Position numbers and translations under genes: made by a program. Below are positions 1 to 10,309 of a DNA stretch of 64,000 bases, one piece after another. Where the stretch lies: positions 1 through 64,000 of the forward strand of contig NZ_STGF01000034.1 in the NCBI RefSeq assembly GCF_005222705.1. The letters are read 5' to 3'. The notes beneath the pieces are model-generated. The model had not been told where the DNA came from. It did no database searches and worked only from the letters and a program-made list of their open reading frames with translations. How positions within the stretch are numbered: the first letter of the stretch is position 1; every line of letters begins with the position of its first letter. Source of the stretch: Paenibacillus sp. SY21-1. Lineage in GTDB: Bacteria > Bacillota > Bacilli > Paenibacillales > Paenibacillaceae.

Positions 1-57
1 ATGTATTAGGCACGCCGCCAGCGTTCGTCCTGAGCCAGGATCAAACTCTCCATAAAG
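1..57 (-). rRNA. 16S ribosomal RNA, 5' end only (cut by window edge)
   Basis: The minus strand carries the universal 16S start, including the AGAGTTTGATCCTGGCTCAG primer site and the following conserved bases up to the GCCTAATACAT block. Only the first ~55 bases lie in the window; the rest of the operon continues to the left. A 16S gene directly after lysS matches the rrn operon position in Bacillus. Confidence 0.97.
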
Positions 58-177
58 GATTTTTCGCTTCGACCGAGGTCGGAGAGAAAAGATCCAGGTT
101 TGTTTGTAGCTCATTACTTGTTTTATCGCTTTTCCACTCCGCAGCCTAAGCTGCTTCATGGGGCAGTTTCACTCGTT

Positions 178-196
178 GTTCAGTTTTCAAAGAGCA
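178..196 (-). promoter_or_regulatory. boxA-like antitermination element in the rrn leader
   Basis: Read on the minus strand this is TGCTCTTTGAAAACTGAAC, the leader element commonly found before 16S genes in Bacillales and taken as the boxA/Nus loading region. It sits between the rrn promoter and the 16S 5' end. Confidence 0.7.
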
Positions 197-240
197 AGCT
201 TTTCTTTCGTGTCGCCCGTTGTCTCAGCGGCGACTTAGAT

Positions 241-303
241 AATATATCACAGACGCCTAATACATTGCAAGCACTTTTTAAAATTAATTTTAAAATAATA
301 ATG
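241..303 (-). promoter_or_regulatory. rrn promoter with UP element
   Basis: On the minus strand: -35 TTGCAA (265-270), 18-bp spacer, -10 TATATT (241-246), preceded by a very AT-rich tract (271-303) that fits an UP element for RNA polymerase alpha. The predicted start is about 175 nt upstream of the 16S 5' end, a normal leader length. Confidence 0.75.
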
Positions 304-334
304 CCGAGGATGCGAATCAACGCATCCTCGGCAT
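301..334 (-). terminator. Rho-independent terminator after the transglutaminase-like gene
   Basis: A 14-bp perfect stem (301-314 with 321-334, 6-nt loop), GC-rich, followed on the minus strand by TATTATTTT. It lies 10 bases past the stop codon of the transglutaminase-like gene and just before the rrn UP element, separating the two units. Confidence 0.88.
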
Positions 335-343
335 TTATAACCT

Positions 344-1153
344 CTAATAAAGCTTATTTGCTTTGTATTTGCTTGCATCCTTAATGTATTCGAATTTCTT
401 ATTGCTTTTCTTCAGCCCTGCGTCAACTGTCGTATCGATCGTCACCCATTTGCCGTCGAGGTAGACTTCATTCCAGGCATGGTACACATCCACATAAGCG
501 CTTGTTCCCATCAACAGCTTGGTTGGAATGTCTACGCTGCGAAGCATTGACGCATACAGTGAAGCATAGCCGTAGCAAATATCTTTCTTCAGCTTGAGCG
601 TCCGATCAATATCCGGCAAATAGTCTGTCGTCGCTTTTGCCGCAAGCTGAGTATCATATTGAATATTAGTTATAATGTAATCATAAATGGCTCTGGCTTT
701 CTCGGCATCTGTCTTCTTGTTGGCCACAAGCTCCTGCGCTTTCTTGATCGCATTGTCCTTGCTGGTCCAAGTGACATTCTGCACCGAGTTAAGAAACACC
801 GTATTCTGATCCTTCAATTGAAGCTTGACCGTATCCTTCTTTACCACCTTATATTTGTTGCCGCCTGCATTCTCCAGCAGCGAAACTGTATAATCTCCGT
901 TTCCAAGCTGCAGCGGGAATTGATCTCCGCTTCTGTCGGCGGTCAAGTTATATGTATACTGGACACCGTTTTTTGCAACCATCAGCTTCGTCTTAACGCC
1001 TTCCTTCAAAGCGTATTCCACGCTAATTACGCCATTCTTGACATTCTCCTGGTTCAACCATCCTCCGACAGCTTCTGCCGTATCCGTCTTAACCTCCAAC
1101 GTTACGAACAATACAAGTGCAGCCGTCAACATCAACATCCATTTGCGCATCAT
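344..1153 (-). CDS. Secreted transglutaminase-like (papain-fold) protein under c-di-GMP riboswitch control
   Basis: The product of 269 aa starts MMRKWML and has a hydrophobic signal segment (~residues 5-25), so it should be exported. The C-terminal half carries the transglutaminase-core triad: Cys193 in DICYGYA, His225 in VYHAWNEV and Asp240 in TIDTT. The region between (~30-130) looks like a beta-rich adaptor and is not recognised. Such proteins act as peptidases or cross-linkers at the cell surface; the substrate here is unknown. The start at 1153 (ATGATG) is chosen because GGGAG lies five bases upstream, directly after the riboswitch; the longer frame to 1279 would translate the riboswitch itself. 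c-di-GMP riboswitches often govern surface, adhesion and motility genes, which suits a wall-associated enzyme. Confidence 0.82.
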   Translation of the reverse strand: MMRKWMLMLTAALVLFVTLEVKTDTAEAVGGWLNQENVKNGVISVEYALKEGVKTKLMVAKNGVQYTYNLTADRSGDQFPLQLGNGDYTVSLLENAGGNKYKVVKKDTVKLQLKDQNTVFLNSVQNVTWTSKDNAIKKAQELVANKKTDAEKARAIYDYIITNIQYDTQLAAKATTDYLPDIDRTLKLKKDICYGYASLYASMLRSVDIPTKLLMGTSAYVDVYHAWNEVYLDGKWVTIDTTVDAGLKKSNKKFEYIKDASKYKANKLY

Positions 1154-1162
1154 TAATACTCC

Positions 1163-1239
1163 CTTCGGTAGCTGGCTGCCATCTTGCGGAAGGCCCTTTA
1201 GCTTTGCGTCCCTGCCTTTCGACAGGTTTGCCATTATCG
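1163..1239 (-). ncRNA. c-di-GMP-I (GEMM) riboswitch, gene-proximal copy
   Basis: On the minus strand the aptamer shows the GEMM hallmarks: GGCAAACC, a stem capped by a GAAA tetraloop (CTGTC-GAAA-GGCAG), the invariant GGGACGCAAAGC, a second hairpin (GGGCC...), and the closing GGCAGCCAGCTACCGA. It ends only a few bases before GGGAG and the ATG, with no room for a terminator, so control of ribosome binding is the likely mechanism (inference). Confidence 0.93.
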
Positions 1240-1292
1240 TGTAAAGCTTGATAGCGATGGATATATCCCTAAAAAACACAAAAAAGCTTGTC

Positions 1293-1370
1293 TCTTCGGT
1301 AGCTGGCTGCCATCTTACGGAAGGCCCTTTAGCTTTGCGTCCCTGCCTTTCGACAGGTTTGCCATTATCG
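1293..1370 (-). ncRNA. c-di-GMP-I (GEMM) riboswitch, promoter-proximal copy
   Basis: A second full aptamer, differing from the proximal copy at one base (GTAAG instead of GCAAG in the second hairpin loop). The 53 bases between the copies show no obvious terminator. Tandem GEMM aptamers are known and usually sharpen or add logic to the c-di-GMP response; near-identity here points to recent duplication or gene conversion. Confidence 0.93.
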
Positions 1371-1390
1371 TATCCAGCTTCATTAGTTCC

Positions 1391-1418
1391 ATTCTACCAT
1401 ATTAATCTAGTATTTCAA
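1391..1418 (-). promoter_or_regulatory. Sigma-A promoter of the riboswitch-transglutaminase unit
   Basis: Minus strand: TTGAAA (1413-1418), 16-bp spacer, TAGAAT (1391-1396). The predicted start (~1384) falls about 14 nt before the first aptamer, as expected for a riboswitch leader. Confidence 0.65.
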
Positions 1419-1631
1419 TCAGAAAATACAAGGATTAAGCTGAATTTTGATAGATTCTGAAGGTTCAATGTTCCGATAGTAGCGGCCTTAGTCCTAACAA
1501 ACGGATGTAAGCGCTTCTAAAATTGCCGAACGAACGAGCCCATTGCCTACTCTCTCAGCCAAATGTCGTATTTTTTTACACCGTCTTGCCCTTTTTTAGC
1601 AAAGGGCACCTTCCAGCTGTAACAACCCGGC
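1419..1631. other. Intergenic stretch between lysS and the transglutaminase unit
   Basis: No convincing gene, RNA or repeat is seen here. A short inverted repeat (GCCCTTT...AAAGGGC, about 1588-1608) is present but has no T-run placed to act as a terminator for either neighbour. Confidence 0.5.
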
Positions 1632-1665
1632 AACAAAAAAAACCAAGCAAACATGGTTTGCTTGG
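1632..1665 (-). terminator. lysS terminator
   Basis: A 10-bp perfect stem (1643-1652 with 1656-1665) followed on the minus strand by a T8 run, 11 bases past the lysS stop codon. Confidence 0.88.
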
Positions 1666-1676
1666 CGGGTAATCTA

Positions 1677-3272
<1,596 letters not shown>

Positions 3273-3749
3273 TTATTTTTTGATATCGAGAATTTTATAT
3301 TGAATAATGCCGGCAGGCACGTTAACCTCAACGATCGTTCCTGTTTTCTTGCCCAGGATTGCCTTGCCGAGCGGGCTCTCATTGGAAATTTTGTTCTGCA
3401 GCGGATCGGATTCCGCCGTGCCGACGATAGAATAGTCCATTTTATCGCCAAACTCCATATCTTCAACCGTAACCGTCGAACCGATGCTTACCGTATCCGT
3501 ATCGATTTCGTCGTTATTTATAATCCGCGCATTGCGCAGCATCTTCTCAAGAGTAATAATTCGGCCTTCAATAAACGCCTGTTCGTTCTTCGCATCCTCA
3601 TACTCGGAGTTCTCGCTAATATCGCCGTAGCCGATCGCGATCTTGATCCGTTCTGCCACTTCACGACGCTTGACCGATTTCAGGTTTTCCAATTCATCTT
3701 CAAGCTTACGCAGACCTTCTTGAGTCAGAATGATTTGTTTATCGTTCAT
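3273..3749 (-). CDS. greA: Transcription elongation factor GreA
   Basis: Rescues backtracked RNA polymerase by stimulating cleavage of the transcript 3' end. The 158 aa have the family layout: an N-terminal antiparallel coiled coil (~1-75) with the acidic tip region [16 protein letters not shown] (~40-55) that reaches the polymerase active site, then a C-terminal globular domain ending in a [13 protein letters not shown] segment. AGGAG lies ten bases before the ATG. A near-consensus promoter lies ~140 bp upstream, so greA is transcribed on its own as well as possibly from the folate operon. Confidence 0.97.
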   Translation of the reverse strand: MNDKQIILTQEGLRKLEDELENLKSVKRREVAERIKIAIGYGDISENSEYEDAKNEQAFIEGRIITLEKMLRNARIINNDEIDTDTVSIGSTVTVEDMEFGDKMDYSIVGTAESDPLQNKISNESPLGKAILGKKTGTIVEVNVPAGIIQYKILDIKK

Positions 3750-3851
3750 CTTTCCGATTCTCCTGTCGTGTGACTAATTTTCATACCTTGTATGAATTCA
3801 CTGATACCTAATATATAACATTTCATTGCCATCATACCTACCGATATGGAA

Positions 3852-3868
3852 GCACACATCAGGTGTGC
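3852..3868. repeat. Short inverted repeat in the greA leader
   Basis: GCACAC-5 nt-GTGTGC lies just downstream of the predicted greA transcription start. It could be a leader hairpin or an operator half-site pair; nothing else identifies it. Confidence 0.4.
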
Positions 3869-3887
3869 GGTTAGATTATATTGCACG

Positions 3888-3917
3888 ATTATATTTCAAA
3901 ATTACCCTTAATGTCAA
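3888..3917 (-). promoter_or_regulatory. Strong sigma-A promoter of greA
   Basis: Minus strand: perfect TTGACA (3912-3917), 18-bp spacer, perfect TATAAT (3888-3893). The leader to greA is about 130 nt. Confidence 0.85.
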
Positions 3918-3963
3918 TCAAAGCCAGACGATCCAATGGAACCGTTTCATCCGCTCCGACTAT

Positions 3964-3991
3964 GACAGAAGCCGCTTGTCAGCGGCTTTTG
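3964..3991. terminator. Weak hairpin after dusB
   Basis: GACAGAAGCCGCT...AGCGGCTTTTGTC forms an 8-bp GC-rich stem with a possible extension. The T-run is short on both strands, so termination of the folate operon here is only a possibility. Confidence 0.4.
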
Positions 3992-4032
3992 TCGAAACGT
4001 GTCTATTCATGTAGCAACACGGCTTGCAAGGC

Positions 4033-5076
4033 TTAGCGGGCGGCTTCCGCATTCATGGACGCACGCTCCGCCGCCGCGTTGCTGCGGATGACGTACTCCC
4101 CGTCCTCTTCCAGAGATTTGACGTAACTCTCCAGAATCGCCACCAAGCGATCACGGCCCGTTTCCTCCATAATGGCATCTTTGACGCGGGCTCCATCCGG
4201 GAGTCCTTTCAAATACCAAGCCAGATGCTTCCGCATTTCGCGCACCGCAACGGCCTCGTTCCTGAGCGCAATCAGCCGGTCCAGATGCAGAACCGCCACT
4301 TCAAGCTTCTCGCGAGGTGTCGGATCGCCGAGCAATTCGCCGTTCGTCAAATATTGGATCGTCCGGTAGAGCATCCACGGATTTCCAAGCGCCCCCCGGC
4401 CAATCATGACGCCATCGCAGCCTGTATGTTCAAGCAGCCGCTTCGCATCCTCTGGAGAAAATACATCTCCGTTGCCGATAACCGGAATGCCCACCGCTTC
4501 CTTCACATCTTTTATAATATCCCAGTTCGCCTTGCCGGTATACAATTGCTCGCGCGTTCGCCCATGTACGCTGACAGCCTTCCCGCCTGCGCGTTCTACC
4601 GCCTTCGCATTCTCAACCGCAAAAATATGCTCGTCATCCCAGCCGATGCGCATTTTGACCGTAACCGGCTTATCGACGGCATCCACAACTGCGGACACCA
4701 TCTCGTAAATTTTGTTCGGATCGAGCAGCCAGCGCGCGCCTGCGTCGCATTTTGTCACCTTGGGAACCGGGCAGCCCATATTTATATCGATAATATCCGC
4801 ATTCGTCTGTTTGTCTACGACCTTGGCTGCCTCAACAAGCGACTCTCGGTCTCCTCCAAAAATTTGAAGGCTGAGCGGCTTCTCCCTCTCATCGACGAAC
4901 AGCATTTCCAGCGTCCTTTTATTTCCATGCAAAATCGCCTTGTCGCTTACCATTTCCGCGCAGACAAGACCTGTACCGAATTCTTTGGCAATCAATCGAA
5001 AGGCCGGATTGCACACGCCTGCCATCGGCGCAAGCACCACTCTGTTCTTCATTTCGATGTCCCCGATTTTCAGCAT
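4033..5076 (-). CDS. dusB: tRNA-dihydrouridine synthase (DusB/YacF family)
   Basis: Reduces specific uridines in tRNA to dihydrouridine with FMN and NAD(P)H. The 347-aa protein has the TIM-barrel Dus signature: VVLAPMAGVCNPAFR (~14-28) for FMN binding, NMGCPVPKVTK (~95-105) with the catalytic Cys, and a later GNGDVFS and MIGRGALGNPW (phosphate-binding loop). The ATG at 5076 has AAGGAG five bases upstream; an in-frame start at 5115 lacks this. It is the last gene of the folate operon, the same place as yacF in B. subtilis. Confidence 0.95.
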   Translation of the reverse strand: MLKIGDIEMKNRVVLAPMAGVCNPAFRLIAKEFGTGLVCAEMVSDKAILHGNKRTLEMLFVDEREKPLSLQIFGGDRESLVEAAKVVDKQTNADIIDINMGCPVPKVTKCDAGARWLLDPNKIYEMVSAVVDAVDKPVTVKMRIGWDDEHIFAVENAKAVERAGGKAVSVHGRTREQLYTGKANWDIIKDVKEAVGIPVIGNGDVFSPEDAKRLLEHTGCDGVMIGRGALGNPWMLYRTIQYLTNGELLGDPTPREKLEVAVLHLDRLIALRNEAVAVREMRKHLAWYLKGLPDGARVKDAIMEETGRDRLVAILESYVKSLEEDGEYVIRSNAAAERASMNAEAAR

Positions 5077-5123
5077 GTCACTCCTTGCTCCTTCTTTGAT
5101 TGCGCGCTTGCACAAGTTTTGTC

Positions 5124-5330
5124 CTAATTGCCTCGCATCAGCTCTTCATAGCTGATTCCAAGCGTTTCGGCTATATGACTAAGCAGCTTGGGGTCCGTCT
5201 TCCTCGTGCCTCGCTCAAGCGATCCCAGCACGGCGACCGATACGCCCAGCTTTTTGGCCAGCTCTTGCTGTGTATAGCCCTTCAGCTTTCGAAAGGCTCT
5301 GACGCGCTGCGCCAATTGATGGTTTTCCAT
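5124..5330 (-). CDS. yazB: XRE-family helix-turn-helix protein, YazB-like
   Basis: This 68-aa protein is almost entirely a Cro/CI-type helix-turn-helix: YTQQELAKKLGVSVAVLGSLERG (helices 2-3, split at ~19-41) followed by the stabilising DPKLLSHIAETLGISYEELM. It presumably binds DNA; its target is unknown. The start overlaps the end of folK by 49 bp and the gene sits between folK and dusB exactly as yazB does in B. subtilis, so it may regulate or simply travel with the folate operon. Confidence 0.88.
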   Translation of the reverse strand: MENHQLAQRVRAFRKLKGYTQQELAKKLGVSVAVLGSLERGTRKTDPKLLSHIAETLGISYEELMRGN

Positions 5331-5842
5331 AACGCAATGCCTTCCTTTCCATCCGACAACGCCCTCTCGGACGCCGCCTTCACTTGCTCACGCAGCGGAT
5401 GCGCATCCTCCAACACATCCTGCAGCGGCACAAGCACGAATGAACGCTCCATCATGCGCGGATGCGGAAGCGTAAGCTCCTCGCTGTCCATTATGACATT
5501 ATCGTACAGGAGCAAGTCCAGGTCAATGGTTCTTGGGCCAAACCTGATATCACGCACACGTCCCAGCAGGTTCTCAATCTCGAAAAGCCGGTGCAGCAGC
5601 GAACGCGGTTGAAGCGTTGTCCGCACGGCCAGCACCATATTCAGAAAAGCAGGCTGCTCCGTGTAGCCTACCGGGTCCGTCTCGTAAATTCCTGAAATCC
5701 CCTCAATCGCTATCTCGGGCGATACCTCCAGCTCGGCAATGGCTTCAAGCAGCTGCCGCTGGCGATCGCCAATATTCGAGCCAAGCGCAATATACGCCGC
5801 TGCCCGCCCCGTGTTAGGCAGAGATGACGCGTCCATCAGCAT
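5282..5842 (-). CDS. folK: 6-hydroxymethyl-7,8-dihydropterin pyrophosphokinase (HPPK)
   Basis: Transfers pyrophosphate from ATP to 6-hydroxymethyl-dihydropterin, the step before dihydropteroate synthase. The 186-aa protein has YIALGSNIGDR at the N-terminus, the signature GPRTIDLDLLLYDN (~100-113) with the magnesium-binding Asp pair, and LPHPRMMERSFVLVPL. The N-terminus overlaps folB by 29 bp, and an ATG two codons in (5836) is an equally possible start. The C-terminal tail overlaps yazB. Confidence 0.95.
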   Translation of the reverse strand: MLMDASSLPNTGRAAAYIALGSNIGDRQRQLLEAIAELEVSPEIAIEGISGIYETDPVGYTEQPAFLNMVLAVRTTLQPRSLLHRLFEIENLLGRVRDIRFGPRTIDLDLLLYDNVIMDSEELTLPHPRMMERSFVLVPLQDVLEDAHPLREQVKAASERALSDGKEGIALWKTINWRSASEPFES

Positions 5843-6200
5843 CCCGCTTTCTGCGCAGCTCCACCGTCACGCCATCAAAATGAATGTCGAACGGAGGATG
5901 CGGCTTTGTTACTCGTACAGTCACTTCATTGATCATAGTATAAGCTTCAAGCAATCTGGATGCAATGTGACCCGTCAAAGCCTCAATCAGCTTAAACGGC
6001 TTGCCTTCCACGATTTCCTTGGTAAACGAATGCAGCTCCGCATAGTTGATTGAATAGGCCAAATCATCCGTCTGCGCCGCTTGCTCCAGCTCCATCGACA
6101 GCTCCAAGTCGACAAAAAATTGCTGTCCCAGCTTGTTTTCCTCGGGGAATACTCCATGATATCCGTAAAAACGCATACCCTTGACGCTCATTTTATCCAT
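5814..6200 (-). CDS. folB: Dihydroneopterin aldolase
   Basis: Cleaves dihydroneopterin to 6-hydroxymethyl-dihydropterin plus glycolaldehyde. The 128-aa length is typical. GYHGVFPEENKLGQ (~13-26) carries the substrate-binding Glu and VTVRVTKPHPP (~95-105) the catalytic Lys. It lies between folP and folK in the folate operon, overlapping folK, so its product is passed directly to the next enzyme encoded. Confidence 0.95.
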   Translation of the reverse strand: MDKMSVKGMRFYGYHGVFPEENKLGQQFFVDLELSMELEQAAQTDDLAYSINYAELHSFTKEIVEGKPFKLIEALTGHIASRLLEAYTMINEVTVRVTKPHPPFDIHFDGVTVELRRKRDADGRVISA

Positions 6201-6251
6201 TGGCTATCACCTCCAGCATCTTGCCGCCCAAGCGGGCTATCCATTTATGAT

Positions 6252-7106
6252 TCAGCTTTTTCGGTAAACGACGGCATCCGCCATCTGTGCAGCACGTTTG
6301 ATTGCGCGTACGTCATGCACCCGCATGATCTGGCACCCTTGCGCGATGCCCAGCACGACGGTAGCAGCCGTTCCTTCGGCAAGCTCCTCAACCGGCAGAT
6401 CAAGCGTCTGCTTGATAAACCGCTTGCGCGAGGTCCCGAGCAACACCGGGTAACCGTGGGCCGCAAGCTCTGACAATCGGCCAAGCAATTCTATATTGTC
6501 TTCATACGTTTTGGCAAAGCCTATGCCCGGATCAAGCCAGATTCTATCGTCGGCCACGCCTGCCTCCCGTGCGATTCGAACGCTTTCCTGCAAATCGGAC
6601 AGCACATCGGCAACGACGTCGCTATAGTTTCGTTCCGGCCTGTTATGGCTCGCTATGACCGGGCAGCCGAATTCCGCCGCGACGGAAGCCATCAAGGGAT
6701 CGCCCTTCAACCCCCATATATCGTTGATAATATGGGCGCCTGCGCCGAGCGCCTGACGCGCCGTTTCCGCTTTGTAAGTATCAATGGACAAGGGCATCTT
6801 CGGCAATGCCTCGCGTACGGCGCGGATGACCGGCAATATCCGGCTCAGCTCCTCCTCCAGCGGCACAGGCTCGAAGCCTGGCCTTGTCGATTCTCCGCCG
6901 ATATCCAGCATATCCGCGCCATTCTCCGCCATCTCGCGAGCATGCGCGACTGCGGCGTCGATCTGCGAATACCGCCCCCCGTCGGAGAAGGAATCCGGCG
7001 TCGCGTTCAGAATGCCCATGATGAGGGTACGCGCCCCAAGCTCAAGCCTGACGCCTTCCCCCAGATCGTACTCTCTCTTCCAATAGATTGGCTCCTGCCT
7101 TACCAT
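6252..7106 (-). CDS. folP: Dihydropteroate synthase
   Basis: Condenses hydroxymethyl-dihydropterin pyrophosphate with p-aminobenzoate; the target of sulfonamides. The 284-aa TIM-barrel protein has both family signatures: IMGILNATPDSFSDGG (~29-44) and DMLDIGGESTRPGFEP (~62-77). The Lys of the pABA site lies in GTSRKRFI. GGGAG is ten bases upstream of the ATG. It follows pabC with an 89-bp gap, the largest within this operon. Confidence 0.96.
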   Translation of the reverse strand: MVRQEPIYWKREYDLGEGVRLELGARTLIMGILNATPDSFSDGGRYSQIDAAVAHAREMAENGADMLDIGGESTRPGFEPVPLEEELSRILPVIRAVREALPKMPLSIDTYKAETARQALGAGAHIINDIWGLKGDPLMASVAAEFGCPVIASHNRPERNYSDVVADVLSDLQESVRIAREAGVADDRIWLDPGIGFAKTYEDNIELLGRLSELAAHGYPVLLGTSRKRFIKQTLDLPVEELAEGTAATVVLGIAQGCQIMRVHDVRAIKRAAQMADAVVYRKS

Positions 7107-7195
7107 CTGGCGTCAACTCCCTGTCCATTGCTTAGCCTATACAAAAAACTTCCTTTCGCTGTCCCAAAACCTGCTATGCCCTGCAAAGCCTTACC

Positions 7196-8071
7196 TTAGC
7201 AATCGCCCGTATCTTCGCGATACATCGCGAGCAGCTTGCGAGTTAGCGGGCCGGCTCCTCCTGCTCCTACTTGAACGGAATTGCCCTCCGAATCAGTCAA
7301 CAAGGTAACAGGGACAAGCTCCTGAATGGAATTGGTGAGCCACACCTCATCAGCAGACAGCAGCTGTTTCCAGCGAAACAAGCCTTCCTTCGTTTCCACG
7401 CCTGCCAAGCTTGCAAGCTCCAACACGCGTTTTCTCGTAATGCCTGGCAAAATGCCCGTTTCAATGTCAGGCGTATACACGATGCCGTCGCGGGCAAAAA
7501 AAACATTGCTGACGATGCCCTCTGCCAACCATCCGTCGCGGGTCAGCATAAGCCCTTCGGCACCGGGAGAAGCGCCTGCCGCCTGCAGCTCCCTTTTGGC
7601 GATAATATTGTTCATATAATGGAGCGATTTAAACCGGATATCGCCTTCAGGCGTATTGCGGCTGGTTCCGAGAAGCCGCAGCTCCTTGCCGCGCAGCAGC
7701 GCTTCGTCCGTTATCCGGGGCAGCTCCTTGACCATAATTAACTCGGTCGGCTGCTCATAGTCGCCGGAAGGCAAGCCCAGCTCGCCAGCGCCGGCGCTAA
7801 CTGTAAGCCTCACGTAACCGTCCGTCAGTGAACTGGCGGCTAACAGCTCTGTCAGCAATCGCTTGACGTCCTCAAGCGAGGGCTCATAACGAATGCCGAG
7901 CGCCTTGCAGCCTGCCAGCAGCCGATCCAGATGGCGCTCCAGCAAATAAGGACTGCCTCCGTATGTGCGAAACGTCTCAAACAGGCCAAGCCCGTACAAA
8001 AAGCCGTGATCATATACCGGGATCACGGCCTCGCTCGCTTCCACAATGGAACCGTTCAGCGCAACCTTCAC
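7196..8071 (-). CDS. pabC: 4-amino-4-deoxychorismate lyase (fold-type IV PLP enzyme)
   Basis: Splits aminodeoxychorismate into p-aminobenzoate and pyruvate. The 291-aa protein resembles branched-chain aminotransferases of fold type [20 protein letters not shown] (~22-39), the putative Schiff-base Lys in [10 protein letters not shown] (~147), and [13 protein letters not shown] with [11 protein letters not shown] (PLP phosphate region). The GTG start overlaps the pabA stop as GTGA, indicating translational coupling. Confidence 0.92.
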   Translation of the reverse strand: MKVALNGSIVEASEAVIPVYDHGFLYGLGLFETFRTYGGSPYLLERHLDRLLAGCKALGIRYEPSLEDVKRLLTELLAASSLTDGYVRLTVSAGAGELGLPSGDYEQPTELIMVKELPRITDEALLRGKELRLLGTSRNTPEGDIRFKSLHYMNNIIAKRELQAAGASPGAEGLMLTRDGWLAEGIVSNVFFARDGIVYTPDIETGILPGITRKRVLELASLAGVETKEGLFRWKQLLSADEVWLTNSIQELVPVTLLTDSEGNSVQVGAGGAGPLTRKLLAMYREDTGDC

Positions 8072-8649
8072 TTGGCTGCCTCCGTCCGGCTCTGCAAAAA
8101 GTTACGAAGCATCGTTAAGCCATGCTCCGTAATAATGGATTCTGGATGGAACTGAACGCCTTCGATGGCATACTCCTTATGGCGCAGGCCCATAATTTCG
8201 CCTTCAGCCGTTTCAGCCGTAATCTCCAGACAATCCGGCAGCGTTTCGCGGCGAACGATAAGGGAATGGTAGCGCGTAGCCGTAAAGGGCGACGGCATGC
8301 CTTCAAAAATCGCTTTTCCGTCATGATGAATAGCCGACGTTTTGCCATGCATCAGCTTCTCCGCGCGGACAACCTCCCCGCCGAATGCCTGCCCAATGGA
8401 CTGATGGCCAAGACAAACGCCAAAGATCGGAATCTTCCCTTTAAAATGCTCGATAAGCGACAGGCTGATGCCTGCTTCATTCGGCGAGCAAGGCCCCGGC
8501 GAGATGAGAATATGGTCGGGAGCCAACGCTTCGATGCCGGAAAGATCGATTTCATCATTGCGCTTAACGACGATTTCTTCCCCAAGCTCACCCAAATACT
8601 GAACCAGATTGTAGGTAAAAGAATCATAATTATCAATTACGAGTATCAC
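8068..8649 (-). CDS. pabA: Aminodeoxychorismate synthase glutamine amidotransferase subunit
   Basis: Class I glutamine amidotransferase that feeds ammonia to PabB. The 193-aa protein begins [20 protein letters not shown]; the catalytic Cys is in [12 protein letters not shown] (~79) and the His-Glu pair in VQFHPESI. The start is a GTG at 8649 that overlaps the pabB stop (GTGA) and has AGGGAG seven bases upstream; the longer frame reaches well into pabB and is unlikely. In Bacillus this subunit (pabA/trpG) also serves anthranilate synthase, which may hold here because no trpG is in view. Confidence 0.95.
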   Translation of the reverse strand: MILVIDNYDSFTYNLVQYLGELGEEIVVKRNDEIDLSGIEALAPDHILISPGPCSPNEAGISLSLIEHFKGKIPIFGVCLGHQSIGQAFGGEVVRAEKLMHGKTSAIHHDGKAIFEGMPSPFTATRYHSLIVRRETLPDCLEITAETAEGEIMGLRHKEYAIEGVQFHPESIITEHGLTMLRNFLQSRTEAAK

Positions 8650-10253
8650 CTTGCATCTCCCTCTCTGTTCGCTGCACCCGGCCTGTCCTGTTCTCGCGCA
8701 AACTGCTCGCTGTATTGAACGGCCTTCCACAACGCTTTCGCTTTGTTTAACGATTCCTTATATTCGCGTTCAGGGATGGAATCAATAACGATGCCCGCCC
8801 CCGCCTGAATGTGCACAACTCCGTCTTGCACGGCCATCGTGCGGATAATGATATTAAAGGTCATATCCCCGCTGTAGTCAATCCAGCCAAGCGAGCCTGT
8901 ATAAGGTCCGCGGCGCACAGGCTCCAGCTCTTCGATAATTTCCATCGTTCGTATTTTGGGCGCTCCGGTAATCGTTCCTCCCGGAAAGGTAGCCTCGATG
9001 ACGTCGAACGCATCCTTTCCCTCCGCCAGCACGCCCTCAACCTGCGATACAAGATGCATGACATGCGAATAACGTTCAATCACCATAAGCTCCTCGACTT
9101 TGACCGAGCCGTAGGCGGAAATGCGTCCAAGATCGTTCCGCTCCAGATCGACCAGCATAATATGCTCGGCCCGCTCCTTCTCGTTTGAACGCAGTTCCTC
9201 GGCCAGCTGCTCATCCTCTTCCTCGGTTCGCCCGCGCCGTCTCGTACCGGCAATCGGACGAGCGGCCAGCTTCGAGCCGGATAGCTCAACAAGCAGCTCG
9301 GGCGATGCGGACACAAGCTGAAAATCGGGGCAGCGCAGAAAACCCATATATGGCGACGGATTAATGAGACGAAGCCATTCATACAGCTCATCGGGAGAGG
9401 CTTCGACCTCCTGGCTTTGCCGTACCGACAGATTTACCTGAAACACGTCTCCCTGACCGATGTAGCGCTGAATGGAGCGAACGGCGTCCATATAAGCCTC
9501 TTTGGAGAATGGGGAGGACAGATTGGGCAGCGACTCTACATCGAGCTCAAGCAAATTATCTTTTGTCAGCTGCAGTCTGGCGTCCCGTCTGGCAACAGAA
9601 CGCGCCTCTGCTCCCTCCGCAGCGAACCATGTCAGCCAGTAATCGCACATGCCTTCGGCTCGCGATACCGCTCGTTCATAAAGCCTTGCCAGTTCCGATG
9701 CATCGGCGTCGGGCTCTACTGCTGCATGTACGGCGCAATATACCTTATCCTGCTCATGATCGATAATCCACAATTCATTCATCAGTAAAAATAGATAGTC
9801 CGGCAGCTTGCGGTCGTCCGCAGCAAGCTCAGGAAGCCGTTCAATGGAACGGGCGACATCATAGCTCCAGAATCCTGCGCAGCCGCCCGTCCAGCGCGGA
9901 CCCTCCGGCAGTCGCGGACCTTTGCGCTCGCCCATCCATTCCCGCACAACCTCAAGCGGCTTGCCTTCCCACGCCCGTCGCGATTGCCCTTCCAACGAAT
10001 GAAAATGAACCGATTCCGCTCGGTCCGCTTTTCCTCTGATCATCGAATCCGGATGAAGGCCCAAATACGTATATCGGCCCTCCTTCCCGCTCTCAAGCAC
10101 AAAGGCATACGGAGAAGCGTCCTGCCACACCTCTTCCCAAGATGTCACTGTCGCTGCGCTGCCTTTTGCCCAAGGCAGCTCCTTTAGCACAGGCAGCGTT
10201 GTATAGGCTTGTTCGGCGTGCCACCGAATCCATTGCTCCAAGGCGGTGATCAT
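8646..10253 (-). CDS. pabB: Aminodeoxychorismate synthase component I (chorismate-binding)
   Basis: Converts chorismate plus ammonia to 4-amino-4-deoxychorismate. The 535-aa protein has an N-terminal TrpE-like region (to ~240) and a C-terminal chorismate-binding domain with [15 protein letters not shown], a PIAGTRRRG loop, ENDL-like ERNDLGRI, and [10 protein letters not shown]. The loop reads PIAGT, as in anthranilate synthase TrpE, not the PIKGT of E. coli PabB (see findings). The ATG at 10253 has GGAGG nine bases upstream; TTG and GTG codons just before it are poorer. First gene of the folate operon. Confidence 0.92.
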   Translation of the reverse strand: MITALEQWIRWHAEQAYTTLPVLKELPWAKGSAATVTSWEEVWQDASPYAFVLESGKEGRYTYLGLHPDSMIRGKADRAESVHFHSLEGQSRRAWEGKPLEVVREWMGERKGPRLPEGPRWTGGCAGFWSYDVARSIERLPELAADDRKLPDYLFLLMNELWIIDHEQDKVYCAVHAAVEPDADASELARLYERAVSRAEGMCDYWLTWFAAEGAEARSVARRDARLQLTKDNLLELDVESLPNLSSPFSKEAYMDAVRSIQRYIGQGDVFQVNLSVRQSQEVEASPDELYEWLRLINPSPYMGFLRCPDFQLVSASPELLVELSGSKLAARPIAGTRRRGRTEEEDEQLAEELRSNEKERAEHIMLVDLERNDLGRISAYGSVKVEELMVIERYSHVMHLVSQVEGVLAEGKDAFDVIEATFPGGTITGAPKIRTMEIIEELEPVRRGPYTGSLGWIDYSGDMTFNIIIRTMAVQDGVVHIQAGAGIVIDSIPEREYKESLNKAKALWKAVQYSEQFAREQDRPGAANREGDAR

Positions 10254-10309
10254 CACCTTCAACCTCCGATTGCTTCACTTATTTTGCTCAGTATACAGAA
10301 TCGAACGAC

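Noticed and set aside
1154-1279. N-terminal extension of the transglutaminase-like protein
   Set aside because: The extra 42 codons would translate the c-di-GMP riboswitch; the ribosome site and signal peptide fit the start at 1153.
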